Source: an uncultured Eubacteriales bacterium
GTDB taxonomy: Bacteria > Bacillota > Clostridia > Christensenellales > CAG-138
Length of the DNA stretch: 31,155 bases
NCBI GenBank assembly: GCA_900542615.1
Contig: UQOG01000009.1
Location: forward strand, 1-31,155
Reading direction: 5' to 3'
Shown here: piece after piece, positions 15,842-24,217 of the stretch
How positions within the stretch are numbered: the stretch's first letter is position 1
How the letters are laid out: the number at the start of each line of letters is the position of its first letter
Made by a program: the position numbers and the translations under genes
Notes under the pieces: generated by a model
Database searches by the model: none
What the model saw: only the letters and a program-made list of their open reading frames with translations
Told to the model about the DNA's origin: nothing

Positions 15842-15844
15842 TCT

Positions 15845-16717
15845 TCATTCGCCCCTTTCCCGTATGGATGCCGCTTCCGTGGCGATATCCCGGTGGGCCA
15901 AGCTCACCTGGTACCGGTCCTTCATCCGTTGATATAATGCCTCCGCACAGCACACGGACCGGTGCCGGCCTCCCGTGCAGCCAAAGGCCACCATCAGCCT
16001 GCGTTTCTCCTGCTCGATGAAGCGGGGGATCAGCCGCTCCAGGGTATGCTCCACCTGATCCAGCAGGGCGGTGACGTTTTCATCCGCCAGCACAAAGGCT
16101 TGCACCGCCGCATCCCGGCCGGAAAGGGCCCGCAGCTCCGGCTCATAAAACGGGTTGGGGGAAAAGCGCATATCCAGCACCACGTCCGCCTCAAAGGGCA
16201 CCCCCCGCTTATAGCCGAAGCTGACGATCTCCAGGGCAAAGCCCGTATCCTTTTGGGAAAGGGCCTGTTCCAGGGCCTGCCGCAGCTCCAGGGGCCTGAG
16301 CCGGGAGGTGTCGATGATATGATCCGCCCGATCCCGCAGGGTGCTGAGCAGCTCCCGCTCCGCCTGGATGGCCTTGCGGATGTCGCCGCCCAGGGGATGG
16401 GGCCGGCGGGTCTCGTTATAGCGGCGCTCCAGCACCTCGTCCCGGCATTCCAGAAAGATGATCCGGTAGGATACCTCCAGGGCGGCCAGCTTGTCCAGGG
16501 CCGCCACCACGTCGTTGCCGAAGATGCTCTCCCGGCTATCGATAACCACCGCCACCTGTTCCACCGGCGGGCTGGCCCGCTTGCACAGCAGGGCAAAGCC
16601 CCCCAGCATCTCGCAGGGCAGGTTGTCCACGCAGAAATAGCCCATATCCTCCAGGCGCTTGAGGGCCTGGGACTTGCCCGCCCCGCTCATGCCTGTTACC
16701 ACCATTACCCGCATCAT
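15845..16717 (-). CDS. rapZ: RapZ (YvcJ) nucleotide-binding protein
   Basis: A 290-aa P-loop protein. Walker A is GMSGAGKS (9-16), followed by LEDMGYFCVDNLP, a VVIDSRE segment, and the conserved C-terminal FGCTGGRHRSV. RapZ homologues bind nucleotides. In E. coli RapZ directs decay of the GlmZ small RNA in response to glucosamine-6-phosphate, which links it to cell-wall precursor supply. In Firmicutes the role is less clear. The ATG overlaps the murB stop (ATGA), so the two are coupled. An ATG one codon downstream is possible. Confidence 0.95.
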   Translation of the reverse strand: MMRVMVVTGMSGAGKSQALKRLEDMGYFCVDNLPCEMLGGFALLCKRASPPVEQVAVVIDSRESIFGNDVVAALDKLAALEVSYRIIFLECRDEVLERRYNETRRPHPLGGDIRKAIQAERELLSTLRDRADHIIDTSRLRPLELRQALEQALSQKDTGFALEIVSFGYKRGVPFEADVVLDMRFSPNPFYEPELRALSGRDAAVQAFVLADENVTALLDQVEHTLERLIPRFIEQEKRRLMVAFGCTGGRHRSVCCAEALYQRMKDRYQVSLAHRDIATEAASIRERGE

Positions 16718-17631
16718 GACTCGTCTCTCCCGATCACCCGGATCTCCGGCTCCAGCTTGACCCCGCTATGCTCCCATACCCGCCGCTGGACCAGCGCGAT
16801 CAGGTCCAGCACGTCCCGGCAGGTGGCGCCGCCCCGGTTGATGATGAACCCGGCGTGGAGCCGGCTCACCTGGGCGCCCCCCACGGCCGTCCCCTTCAAC
16901 CCGGCCCCTTCGATCAGCGCCCCGGCAAAATGCCCCTGGGGCCGCTTGAAGGTGCTGCCCCCGCTGGGATATTGCAGGGGCTGCTTTTCCCGGCGGCGGC
17001 GGCTGTAATCCCGCATCCGCTCCAGCATGTGGCCGTCATCCGGGGCCAGGGAAACCGTGGCGCTTAGGGCGATCCGCCGGGGCCAGGAAAAGGCGCTCTC
17101 CCGGTATCCCAGTTCCCCGTCCGCCGGGGGCCGTTCGATCATCTCCCCCGTCTCCATGTCCCAATATTCGATGCTGGTCAATACGTCCTTGATCTCCCCG
17201 CCATACGCCCCCGCATTCATGGCCAAGGCCCCTCCCACGCTACCGGGGATGCCCGCCGCCCATTCCAGGCCCATCAGCCCCTGGGCCGCCGCCTCGTTGG
17301 CCAGGCTGCTGAGCAGTGCCCCTGCCTGGGCCGTGATGCGGCCCTCCCCCAGGGGCTGGATGGCGGAAAACCCAGGGCCTAGCTTAAGTACCAGCCCCTC
17401 CACACCCCCGTCCCGCACCAGCAAATTGGTCCCATTCCCCATCAGGGCCACGGGGACGCCAAGGGCTTTGGCCTGCTCCAGGGCAAAGCGCAGCTCCTCC
17501 CGGCTTTGGGGGGCAAAGAGCAGGTCCGCAGGCCCCCCGATCCGAAAGGAGGTATGCTTCGCCAAGGGTATACGTTCCTCTGCGCCCATGGGCGCCAGCA
17601 TGGCGGCCAGGGCCTGGATTTCTTTGCGCAT
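16714..17631 (-). CDS. murB: UDP-N-acetylenolpyruvoylglucosamine reductase
   Basis: A 305-aa FAD enzyme that reduces UDP-GlcNAc-enolpyruvate to UDP-MurNAc with NADPH, the second committed step of peptidoglycan synthesis. The FAD-binding part shows LAKHTSFRIGGPAD, ALMGNGTNLLVRDGG and GIPGSVGGALAMNAGAYGG. The C-terminal part has YPSGGSTFKRP, which holds the proton-donor Ser, and LEPEIRVIG, which holds the catalytic Glu. It lacks the extra loop of type I enzymes, so it is type II as usual in Gram-positives. It leads the murB-rapZ-whiA-dnaE run. The ribosome site before the ATG at 17631 is weak (GGACGGA). Confidence 0.96.
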   Translation of the reverse strand: MRKEIQALAAMLAPMGAEERIPLAKHTSFRIGGPADLLFAPQSREELRFALEQAKALGVPVALMGNGTNLLVRDGGVEGLVLKLGPGFSAIQPLGEGRITAQAGALLSSLANEAAAQGLMGLEWAAGIPGSVGGALAMNAGAYGGEIKDVLTSIEYWDMETGEMIERPPADGELGYRESAFSWPRRIALSATVSLAPDDGHMLERMRDYSRRRREKQPLQYPSGGSTFKRPQGHFAGALIEGAGLKGTAVGGAQVSRLHAGFIINRGGATCRDVLDLIALVQRRVWEHSGVKLEPEIRVIGRDES

Positions 17632-17802
17632 AGCGGATTCCGTCCTTATATTGGTAGTTGCAATAACCGCATCAGCCAGTATGCCATTTCCGCAGCCGCC
17701 GCACCGGATTTCACTCCGTTTACGCAGGCAAATGCCAAGGGCGTGCCGGGCTGGATGGCATCGCCATGCCTGCCGAGCTGTGCGTGTATTTCCATTATCA
17801 TT

Positions 17803-18933
17803 TTACTGTATTTGCGCCCCCTCCACAAGTTCTTTCATCCGCTCCTCCAATTCCGTCCGGGCCTGGGCGTCCCCTGCCAGGGCCCGCTGGGCCAGGCCGT
17901 CCAGGGCGTCCCGGTATCGTTGGTATAAAAAGGCGTTGGGTACCTTTGGGGCTTGCAGCGCCGACGCCAGCTGCTCCGGGACCCCGGATAACCGCCCCGG
18001 CTCCACCGTAAGCTCTATGGCCGGCAGCAACCCAAGGTCCAGCAGCTTTTCCTGGCTTTCCTCCTCCAGGACGATGTTAAGATAGTCCTGGATGTATGGG
18101 CGCTTTTCCGCCGCCGTATCCCGAGCGATCCCCAGATACTGCACCAGATCCGTATACCCTTCCAGGGGCAGCGCCTGGAAGGTAAACCCTTTGCCCGCGC
18201 TCTGCTGCCGCTCCAGATCCCCCGCCGCCCGGGCGTCCGCCAGGGCCATGGCGGCGGCTTCGCCGGTAAAGCTGCTATAGGGCGCCAGCTCCCCCGTATA
18301 GCCCAGCAGCGCCGCCAAGACCGGCTCGCCAGCCAGGCCGTATTGCTGGGTATCCCGCTTCCCATAGGTGAAGGTCAGGGTGTCCGCCGCAGCCTGTAAG
18401 TCCGCCTGCCAGCCCTCCTCCGAAAGGGTCACCCCCTTCTCCTGCTCCAGCCGGCTATTGACCAGCAAGAAATACCCGCTCATGGCATAGGGAACCCCAT
18501 AGTCCGTCCCGTCTTGGCTGCCGGTGCCAGCCAAGGCAGGCTTTACCCCTGTCTCCAGTTCCGGCAGCGGTGCAAACCGTTCCATATACCCCCAGCCCAT
18601 GGGGAAGGAATATATATCCGCCCGTTCCCCCCGCTCCATCCGGGCTGCGCATTCCTCCACCGTCATGGCGGTCACGTTGATAAACACCCCAAAATGTCGT
18701 TTCTCAAACGTGGCCGCCCGGTCGGACAGCCAGGTGCCCAGGCTGCCGGCATAGGGCTTGAAATCTACGATATGCCACAGGGTGATGATGCCTGCAAAGG
18801 TCTCCTGGTTTTCCTGCTGTTTTTTCAGGGTCCAATCCCTGGGCTGCTGCAAAAGATAGCCCGGCATGATAACCAGATACGCCAGCACCAGCAGCGCCCC
18901 CAGCCCGCCCAAGATCCGCTCCCGTTTTCCCAT
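17803..18933 (-). CDS. Membrane-anchored extracellular solute-binding protein-like
   Basis: A 376-aa protein with a basic start (MGKRER), one membrane helix (about 10-28), and an extracellular part. That part resembles family 1 (sugar-type) solute-binding proteins: an ITLWHIVDFKPY opening, an EKRHFGVFINVTAM segment, GVPYAMSGYFLLVN in the hinge region, and a helical C-terminus. Such proteins hand substrates to ABC permeases. There is no lipobox Cys after the helix, so it would be held as an uncleaved anchor, or it is a sensor-type homologue. No permease or ATPase for it is nearby. The ATG at 18933 has AAGGAAGGGGG upstream. A likely structured leader with a terminator precedes it. The ligand is unknown. 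Confidence 0.7.
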   Translation of the reverse strand: MGKRERILGGLGALLVLAYLVIMPGYLLQQPRDWTLKKQQENQETFAGIITLWHIVDFKPYAGSLGTWLSDRAATFEKRHFGVFINVTAMTVEECAARMERGERADIYSFPMGWGYMERFAPLPELETGVKPALAGTGSQDGTDYGVPYAMSGYFLLVNSRLEQEKGVTLSEEGWQADLQAAADTLTFTYGKRDTQQYGLAGEPVLAALLGYTGELAPYSSFTGEAAAMALADARAAGDLERQQSAGKGFTFQALPLEGYTDLVQYLGIARDTAAEKRPYIQDYLNIVLEEESQEKLLDLGLLPAIELTVEPGRLSGVPEQLASALQAPKVPNAFLYQRYRDALDGLAQRALAGDAQARTELEERMKELVEGAQIQ

Positions 18934-19010
18934 AAGCCGCCCCCTTCCTTGGTGTATCCTATGTTGCGGCGTTCCCCTTCATGCGGGACGGACGGCTGTG
19001 CCGGGCAAGC

Positions 19011-19042
19011 AAAAAAAGGAGCCTTGCCAAGCAAAGCTCCTT
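19011..19042 (-). terminator. Intrinsic terminator upstream of the solute-binding protein gene
   Basis: On the minus strand AAGGAGC pairs with GCTCCTT, with a second inner stem TTGC/GCAA. Five unpaired T residues follow the stem. It stands about 80 bases before the ATG at 18933, with no minus-strand gene immediately upstream of it. It therefore ends either a small RNA or a regulated leader. Confidence 0.8.
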
Positions 19043-19186
19043 GCGAATCCGTCCGGTAGTTGCGATATGAGGACTGCCCTATTCCTCAGCTCGCGGTTTG
19101 AAGTAAATTAGTTCTGTGTTTTGGTTTGGAGGAAAAACAATGAAGATTACTGCTCTTGACTCCGGACGGCGAAACTATCATCTACT
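19011..19186 (-). ncRNA. Putative structured leader RNA or small RNA
   Basis: A minus-strand transcript of about 175 bases is implied by a promoter at 19193-19221 and a terminator at 19011-19042. Between them a long-range eight-base pairing is possible (19162-19169 with 19049-19056, CCGTCCGG with CCGGACGG). It encloses a hairpin TGAGGA/TCCTCA (19083-19088 with 19068-19073) just before the terminator. The interior is AT-rich, unlike the flanking genes. I could not match it to a T-box or to any riboswitch class I know. Cis attenuation of the solute-binding protein gene or an independent small RNA are both possible. Confidence 0.45.
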
Positions 19187-19192
19187 GATATT

Positions 19193-19221
19193 ATATTAGC
19201 ACTACTTAATCCAGTATGCAA
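19193..19221 (-). promoter_or_regulatory. Predicted promoter of the leader RNA
   Basis: On the minus strand TTGCAT (19216-19221), a 17-base spacer and TAATAT (19193-19198). An overlapping perfect TATAAT lies at 19190-19195. The predicted start is near 19186. Confidence 0.55.
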
Positions 19222-19538
19222 TAGTTTCGAAAGAAAAATTCGCATTTTTCGTAATAATTCATAGTTTGGAAACATTTTATCCCCCCGGGGGGCATCCCGG
19301 CCGTCCCCCCCTGGGGCCGGGGGCGAAGCCCCCGCCTTAAAAGCCCGGCGGCCCTTATTTTCCTCCCTTTGCCAGGCGCAAGGGAACGAATCCCAAAACC
19401 GATGGGGAGCGGGACGCAGACGCCTTTCCGCAGCTTAACAATTCGATGGGTTTTTTAGGCTATTCCAAAGCCGGTTTTTATAGCTATGCTATAAAAGCGC
19501 CTTTTGCCAAAGGGGGCGGTTCAAAGAAGCGATTTGGA
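19222..19538. other. Gene-free stretch with GC palindromes
   Basis: No supported gene. An AT-rich part (to about 19280) gives way to CCCCCCGGGGGG (19281-19292), a GGGGGC-GAA-GCCCCC hairpin (19319-19333), and a TTTTATAGC-TAT-GCTATAAAA hairpin (19476-19496). The last two lie just downstream of the ABC transporter stop on the minus strand and may end its transcript, though none has a proper T run. Confidence 0.5.
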
Positions 19539-21304
19539 CTATTGGGCCAATCCCTTGGCCATGTTGCGGAAGATGCCGGGCTCCTCCTGAAGCTTCTGGA
19601 AAGTGCCCCGCTGAACGATCCGCCCCTTCTCCATCACCAGGATCTCGTCGCAGTTTTGCAGGGTGGTGAGCCGGTGGGCGATGGAGATCACCGTGGTGCC
19701 GCAGGCTTCCTTCATCTTCTCAATCTCCGCCTGGATGTGCTTTTCCGAGGTGTTATCCAAGGCCGAGGTGGCCTCATCCAGCAGCAGGATCCTGGGCTTT
19801 TGCAGGAAGATCCGGGCCAGGGCGATCCGCTGCCGCTGGCCGCCGGACAGGTTCGCGCCCCCCTCCGCCAATAGGAAATCATACCCGCCGGGCAGCTTTT
19901 CGATATCCGCCGCGATATTGGCTTTGGCGGCCGCTTCCTGCACCGCCGCCAAAGGGACATCCTCCTTCATGCCGTAGCAGATGTTATGATACACCGTATC
20001 CGCCACCAAAAATGGCGTTTGGGGGACGATCGCCACGTTTTTTGCCAGGGTCTCCCGGGTAATGGCGGCGATGGGCGCCCCTCCCAGCCGGACATCCCCC
20101 TGGGCCTGCTCCAGCTTGTCGATCACCTTGATCAGGCTGGATTTTCCGCAGCCGCTGGGCCCGGCGATGCCGATGAACGCCCCGCCCCGGATGGCCAGGG
20201 AAATATGCTGCAGGATCAGCTGTTCCGGCTTTTCCGGGTAGGCGAAGCACAGATCCTGGATATCCACCCGGTTGTTTTCCAGCCGGGCCACCTCCCGGCC
20301 CTGGATGGGGGCATAGGAGAAATCCAGCGGCAGCTCCAACATCTTGAAATAGTCCTGGGCCAGCACGGTACTTTCGGAAAATTCATCCAGGATCCGGTGC
20401 AGCTCCCTTAAGGGCCCGGTCAGCTGGGTGAAGCACAGATAGGCCGTCAGCACCGTACCCACGCTGATGATCCCCCGGGACGCCAGCAATACCGACAGGC
20501 CGATTACCAGCACGCTGAACGGGCCTCGTTGATGAACTTGAGGCAATCGTAGATGGCCATGGCCTTATGGTGGCGCATTTCCTTTTTGCGCAGCTGCTCC
20601 GAGCGGGCGGCGATCCGCTCCCCCTCGGTGCTGGCGCTGTCCAGGGCCCGAATGGTCTCGATGCCCCCCAACAGCTCCACCATCATCCCGTCCATATCCG
20701 CCTTGGCCTCCATCAGCTCCACCCGGATGCCCTTCTGGGTGCTGATCTGCCGGAATACGATGCCGGTCCCCACCGGGATCACCAGGATCACCAGGCAGGC
20801 CACCAGCGGCGGCAGCTGGGTAAAGATGGTAACGATGGCCGCCAAGCCCGTGGTAACCGCAGGGGCAAAGTCCATGAACATCAGCTTGATCAGCTTCACC
20901 GTGCCTTCCAGGCTCCGGTTCAGCCGGCCATGGGTGTTGCCGGTCAAATGGCTGCGAAAATAGGACATGGGAGCCAGCAGCAGGGAAGAGGTGGCCTTTT
21001 GCCGGGCGCTTTTCTCCGCCTGGGTGGCCGTATCCTCCACGATGAGCCGCCGGATCACCTTGATGACCTCATTGACCACATTCACCAGCAGGATGACCAG
21101 CAGGATGGGGATGACCTTCTGGAAGGTGGCATCCCGCTCCGCCAGCACGTGGTCCGTCAAATACCCGATGGCCAAGGGGGTGAGCTGGCTCAACACCGCC
21201 GACGCCACCAGGATGGCCAAGATAAAAAGAAACCGCAGCTTCTGTTTTTTCGGAAGCAGGTCGAATACCTTTTTCCACATGCCGTCCTTCCCCGCTGCCT
21301 TCAT
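19539..21304 (-). pseudogene. ABC transporter, fused membrane and ATPase domains, broken by a frameshift
   Basis: Two adjacent frames are halves of one exporter. The upstream half (ATG 21304 to TAA near 20504) holds the first membrane helices (FLFILAILVASAVLSQL and following) and ends early at KFINEARSACW. The downstream half continues from FSVLVIGLSVLL with the last helices and then the ATPase: Walker A GPSGCGKSS, signature LSGGQRQR, Walker B ILLLDEATSA and the H-loop SIAHRL. Adding one T in CGTTCAGC (about 20520-20526) joins them to 588 aa, the normal half-transporter size. It is either a recent inactivating mutation or a sequencing error. The ATG at 21304 has GGGAGGA upstream. The substrate is unknown. 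A second half-transporter partner is not present. Confidence 0.85.
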
Positions 21305-21375
21305 CCCGATCCTCCCCCTCCATGTTTGCGCCCGCAGGCTTCTTGCGGGCGGCTTCCCCGCCGGGCTGCGCCCGC

Positions 21376-22266
21376 TTATATGATCTCCCCCCGAAAGGGA
21401 GGCGTATACGCTTGGTCCGCGGAATCCAGCTCCTGGATATAGACCCGTGTAAGCCCCAGGCTTAGGCAATACTCCACCGCCCGCCGGTATTCCCGCCGGG
21501 TCAGGCGGCGGTTCAAGGGCGGTTCCGCAGCAAGGTGGCAGGGCACGTATTGGCTCATCAGGGAGAGCTGGGTATCCAGCGGCAACTCCGCCGCCATGAA
21601 ATCCAGCACCCCTCTTGCTTCGTCCACCGACCCCGGCAACACCAGGTGCCGGATCAGCAGGCCCCGGGTGGCCACGCCTTCCCCATCCAATTGCAATACC
21701 CCGCACTGGCGCTGCATCTCCAGCACGGCGGGCCGGGCAAAGTCAAAATAATCCGCCGCGCCGCTATAGCGCCGGGCCGCCGCCCGGCTCACGTATTTCA
21801 GGTCCGGCAGGTAGATATCCACCAGCCCCTCCAGGGTGCGTAGGGCGTCCACCAACTCATAGCCGTTGGTATTGTACACCACCGGGATGTACAAGCCCTT
21901 TGCCTTGGCCTGCTCCAGCGCCGGCCGGATCACATGCAGATGGGGCGTTGGGGTCACCAGGTCGATGTTGTGGGCGCCCTTATCCTGTAGGCGCAGCATC
22001 AGATCCGCCAACGCCGCCGCATCCATGCTGGGGCCTACGGCCCCATGGCTGATGGTATGATTCTGGCAGAAGAGGCATGTCAGGTTGCATCCGCAAAAGA
22101 AGATGGCCCCTGCCCCCCGGCTGCCGCTCAGACAGGGTTCTTCCCACATATGCAGGTCCGCCCGGGCGACCTGGGGCAGGGCCGAAGCCCCGCAATACCC
22201 TACGCCCCGGCTCCGGTCCGTGCCGCAGCGGCGGGGGCATTGAAGGCAACCTTGGCTTTCGTTCAT
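21376..22266 (-). CDS. Radical SAM protein of the PflX type
   Basis: A 296-aa radical SAM protein. The cluster-binding CX3CX2C is Cys60, Cys64 and Cys67 (GCNLTCLFCQNH). It is preceded by an N-terminal cysteine set (Cys7, Cys10, Cys14, Cys25) that is typical of the uncharacterised PflX group related to pyruvate-formate-lyase activases. Further family-like segments are LVTPTPHLHVI, VYNTNGYELVDAL and DIYLPDLKYV. The chemistry would be reductive SAM cleavage to a 5'-deoxyadenosyl radical, with unknown target. It starts 28 bases after a histidine kinase gene with a GGAAGGA site and precedes the broken ABC transporter by 71 bases, so an operon is possible. No pyruvate formate-lyase or other glycyl-radical enzyme is in view. 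Confidence 0.85.
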   Translation of the reverse strand: MNESQGCLQCPRRCGTDRSRGVGYCGASALPQVARADLHMWEEPCLSGSRGAGAIFFCGCNLTCLFCQNHTISHGAVGPSMDAAALADLMLRLQDKGAHNIDLVTPTPHLHVIRPALEQAKAKGLYIPVVYNTNGYELVDALRTLEGLVDIYLPDLKYVSRAAARRYSGAADYFDFARPAVLEMQRQCGVLQLDGEGVATRGLLIRHLVLPGSVDEARGVLDFMAAELPLDTQLSLMSQYVPCHLAAEPPLNRRLTRREYRRAVEYCLSLGLTRVYIQELDSADQAYTPPFRGEII

Positions 22267-22294
22267 GTTCGCTTCCTTCCAGCCGGCCCGGCGC

Positions 22295-24217
22295 TCATGC
22301 CCCGGGGCGGCCCTTTTTGGTTTTCGGCCGGCGGCGCTCCGGGTTTTCCGGCATCACCACATAGTCCGCATCCACCGCGCCCCGCTCGTCCGCCACGGGC
22401 TCCTGTTTAACCGGCGCCTGGCGTTGCCTGCCGGTCTGCCGGTTTTCCTTGGCCGGGCCCAAGGCGATGGCGTTGGATACATACCGCTTTACCGTGAAGG
22501 CAAAGCAGGTGCCCTTGCCCAGCTGGCTGTGCACGGTGATCTTCTCCCCCAGCTTATCGATGATGAACTGGGCGATGGACAACCCCAGCCCCGTGCCGGC
22601 GCTGCCCCGGGATTTATCCACCTTATAGAACCGCTCGAAGATATGGGGCAGATCCGCCTCCGGTATCCCGCACCCGGTATCCGATACGGTGATCATCATG
22701 CCTTCCTGTGCAGGCTCCACCCCCACGGTGATGGTGCCGCCCTTTTCCGTATGACGCATGGCGTTGTCCAGCAGGATCACCAGCACCTGCTCGATCCGGT
22801 CCGGGTCCGTGAGCCCGTCCACTGCCGCCCGGTCGTCCAGGGTCAGGTGGATGCCCTTTTGCTCCGCCGCTACAGTATAGCCGCTTACTACGTCGCTGAG
22901 CAGCTCCTTCATGTCCACCCGCATGATTTCGATATACTCCGTCCCCGCTTGGAGCCTGGACAGGGTCATCATATCCGTGATCAGCCGGGATAGCCGCATC
23001 ACCTCGTGGAGCATGGTCTTGTAGTACCGCTGCCGGGTCTCCTCATCCTGGATCATGCCGTCCGCCAGGGGCTCCAGCAGCCCCCGCACCGCCGTAAGGG
23101 GCGTGCGCAGCTCATGGGATACATTGGCCACGTATTCCCGCCGGGTGGCTTCCAGCCGCTCCACCTCGGTCATATCCTTGAACAAGCCGACCACCCCGTT
23201 GCAGGTACCGTCCTCGCTGATCACCGGGGATACGCTGATCCACAGCACCTTGTCCCCGCTCATGGGATAGGTGATGGTCTGGGACTTGCCGGTTTCAAAC
23301 ACCTGGTCAAACGTCTCCCACAGCTTGGGATCCTCCACGATATCCTCCCGCTGCTCCGCGTTCACCGCCCCGAACATCCGCATCAGGGCGCTGTTGCAAT
23401 GGGTCAGGGCGCCGCTGCCATCCAGGGCCGCCACCCCGTCCGTCAGGCTTTGGAGCAGCTGATCCAGCTGGCCCTTTTCAAAGCGAAGCTGGTAAATGGT
23501 GCCCGACAGGGTCTCGCAAAGGTTGTTCAGCGCCCGGGACAGCACCCCCACTTCCCCCGGCTCATCCTCGTCCAGCCGGATATCGAAGTTGCCCTTGCTC
23601 ATGGAGATGGCGGCCTCGCTCATGGCATGGAGGGGGCTGGTTTCCCGCTTGACCCGGAACACCGTGGCCACCAGCACCACCGGCACCACGATCAGCACCA
23701 CCCACAGCAGCAGGGAGCTCAAACGCATACTGGCGGAATTCACCGCCCCCACGCTTTTCAGCAGCAGGACGCCGCCGCCCCCCACCGGCTCGCCCACCGC
23801 CAGGATCCGGCCCACCTCCGGCATTTTCGCCTGGTTGGTGGAAAAGGCCTGGCCGGACAACACCGTGTCGATCAGCCCGCGCAAGCCCGTTTCCAGAGCC
23901 GGGATGTCCAATTCTTCCAGGGGTGAATTTACGTGGATGATTTTGCCTTCCTGATTGACGACCAGTATGGTGGCGTCCGCCGCCTCCATAAAGGAGGCAC
24001 ATACCCGTTCAAAGGCTTCCCCTTCCAGATTGCCTGCCTTCCACTCCGCCACCAGCTGCCGGAAAAGGACCACCTTGGCTTCCATCTCCTCCAGCTTGAT
24101 GTCCGCGTAGGCGTCCCCGATCAAAAAAGCATAGCCTCCCACCATGATGGCGGAGGCCAGCAGCATACAAATGGTGAGCGTGACCAGCAGGCGCCGGAAC
24201 ATTACGCTTTTCATCAT
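22295..24217 (-). CDS. PhoR-type sensor histidine kinase (system 1)
   Basis: A 640-aa membrane kinase. Helix 1 is at about 9-33, an extracellular sensor part runs to about 165, helix 2 is at 167-188, HAMP at about 190-240 and a PAS domain at 250-350. The phospho-acceptor His368 lies in YVANVSHELRTPL. The ATPase domain has an N box (NAMRHTEKGG), DTGCGIPEADL and GTGLGLSIAQF. The arrangement is that of PhoR/WalK-like kinases. After the kinase core there is a basic tail of about 55 residues (QTGRQRQ to KTKKGRPGA) without known domain. Its ATG overlaps the response-regulator stop (ATGA), so the pair is coupled. The signal it senses is unknown. Confidence 0.93.
   Translation of the reverse strand: MMKSVMFRRLLVTLTICMLLASAIMVGGYAFLIGDAYADIKLEEMEAKVVLFRQLVAEWKAGNLEGEAFERVCASFMEAADATILVVNQEGKIIHVNSPLEELDIPALETGLRGLIDTVLSGQAFSTNQAKMPEVGRILAVGEPVGGGGVLLLKSVGAVNSASMRLSSLLLWVVLIVVPVVLVATVFRVKRETSPLHAMSEAAISMSKGNFDIRLDEDEPGEVGVLSRALNNLCETLSGTIYQLRFEKGQLDQLLQSLTDGVAALDGSGALTHCNSALMRMFGAVNAEQREDIVEDPKLWETFDQVFETGKSQTITYPMSGDKVLWISVSPVISEDGTCNGVVGLFKDMTEVERLEATRREYVANVSHELRTPLTAVRGLLEPLADGMIQDEETRQRYYKTMLHEVMRLSRLITDMMTLSRLQAGTEYIEIMRVDMKELLSDVVSGYTVAAEQKGIHLTLDDRAAVDGLTDPDRIEQVLVILLDNAMRHTEKGGTITVGVEPAQEGMMITVSDTGCGIPEADLPHIFERFYKVDKSRGSAGTGLGLSIAQFIIDKLGEKITVHSQLGKGTCFAFTVKRYVSNAIALGPAKENRQTGRQRQAPVKQEPVADERGAVDADYVVMPENPERRRPKTKKGRPGA

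Noticed and set aside
17646..17828. A 60-codon minus-strand frame between the solute-binding protein gene and murB
   Set aside because: It overlaps the end of the upstream gene and has no ribosome site or recognised family. It is noted only as an unexplained spacer.
19150..19190. A short resemblance of AGTAGATGAT in the leader to the start of the tetrahydrofolate riboswitch
   Set aside because: The remaining conserved parts of that riboswitch are absent, so the match is a chance decamer.
19140..19199. A 19-residue plus-strand reading frame with GGAGG seven bases upstream of its ATG
   Set aside because: No promoter or downstream plus-strand gene supports it, and the sequence is better explained as the complement of the structured leader RNA.
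21305..21706. An N-terminal extension of the ABC transporter frame into the radical SAM gene
   Set aside because: The extension is the out-of-frame shadow of the PflX-type gene. The transporter has a good ribosome site at 21304.
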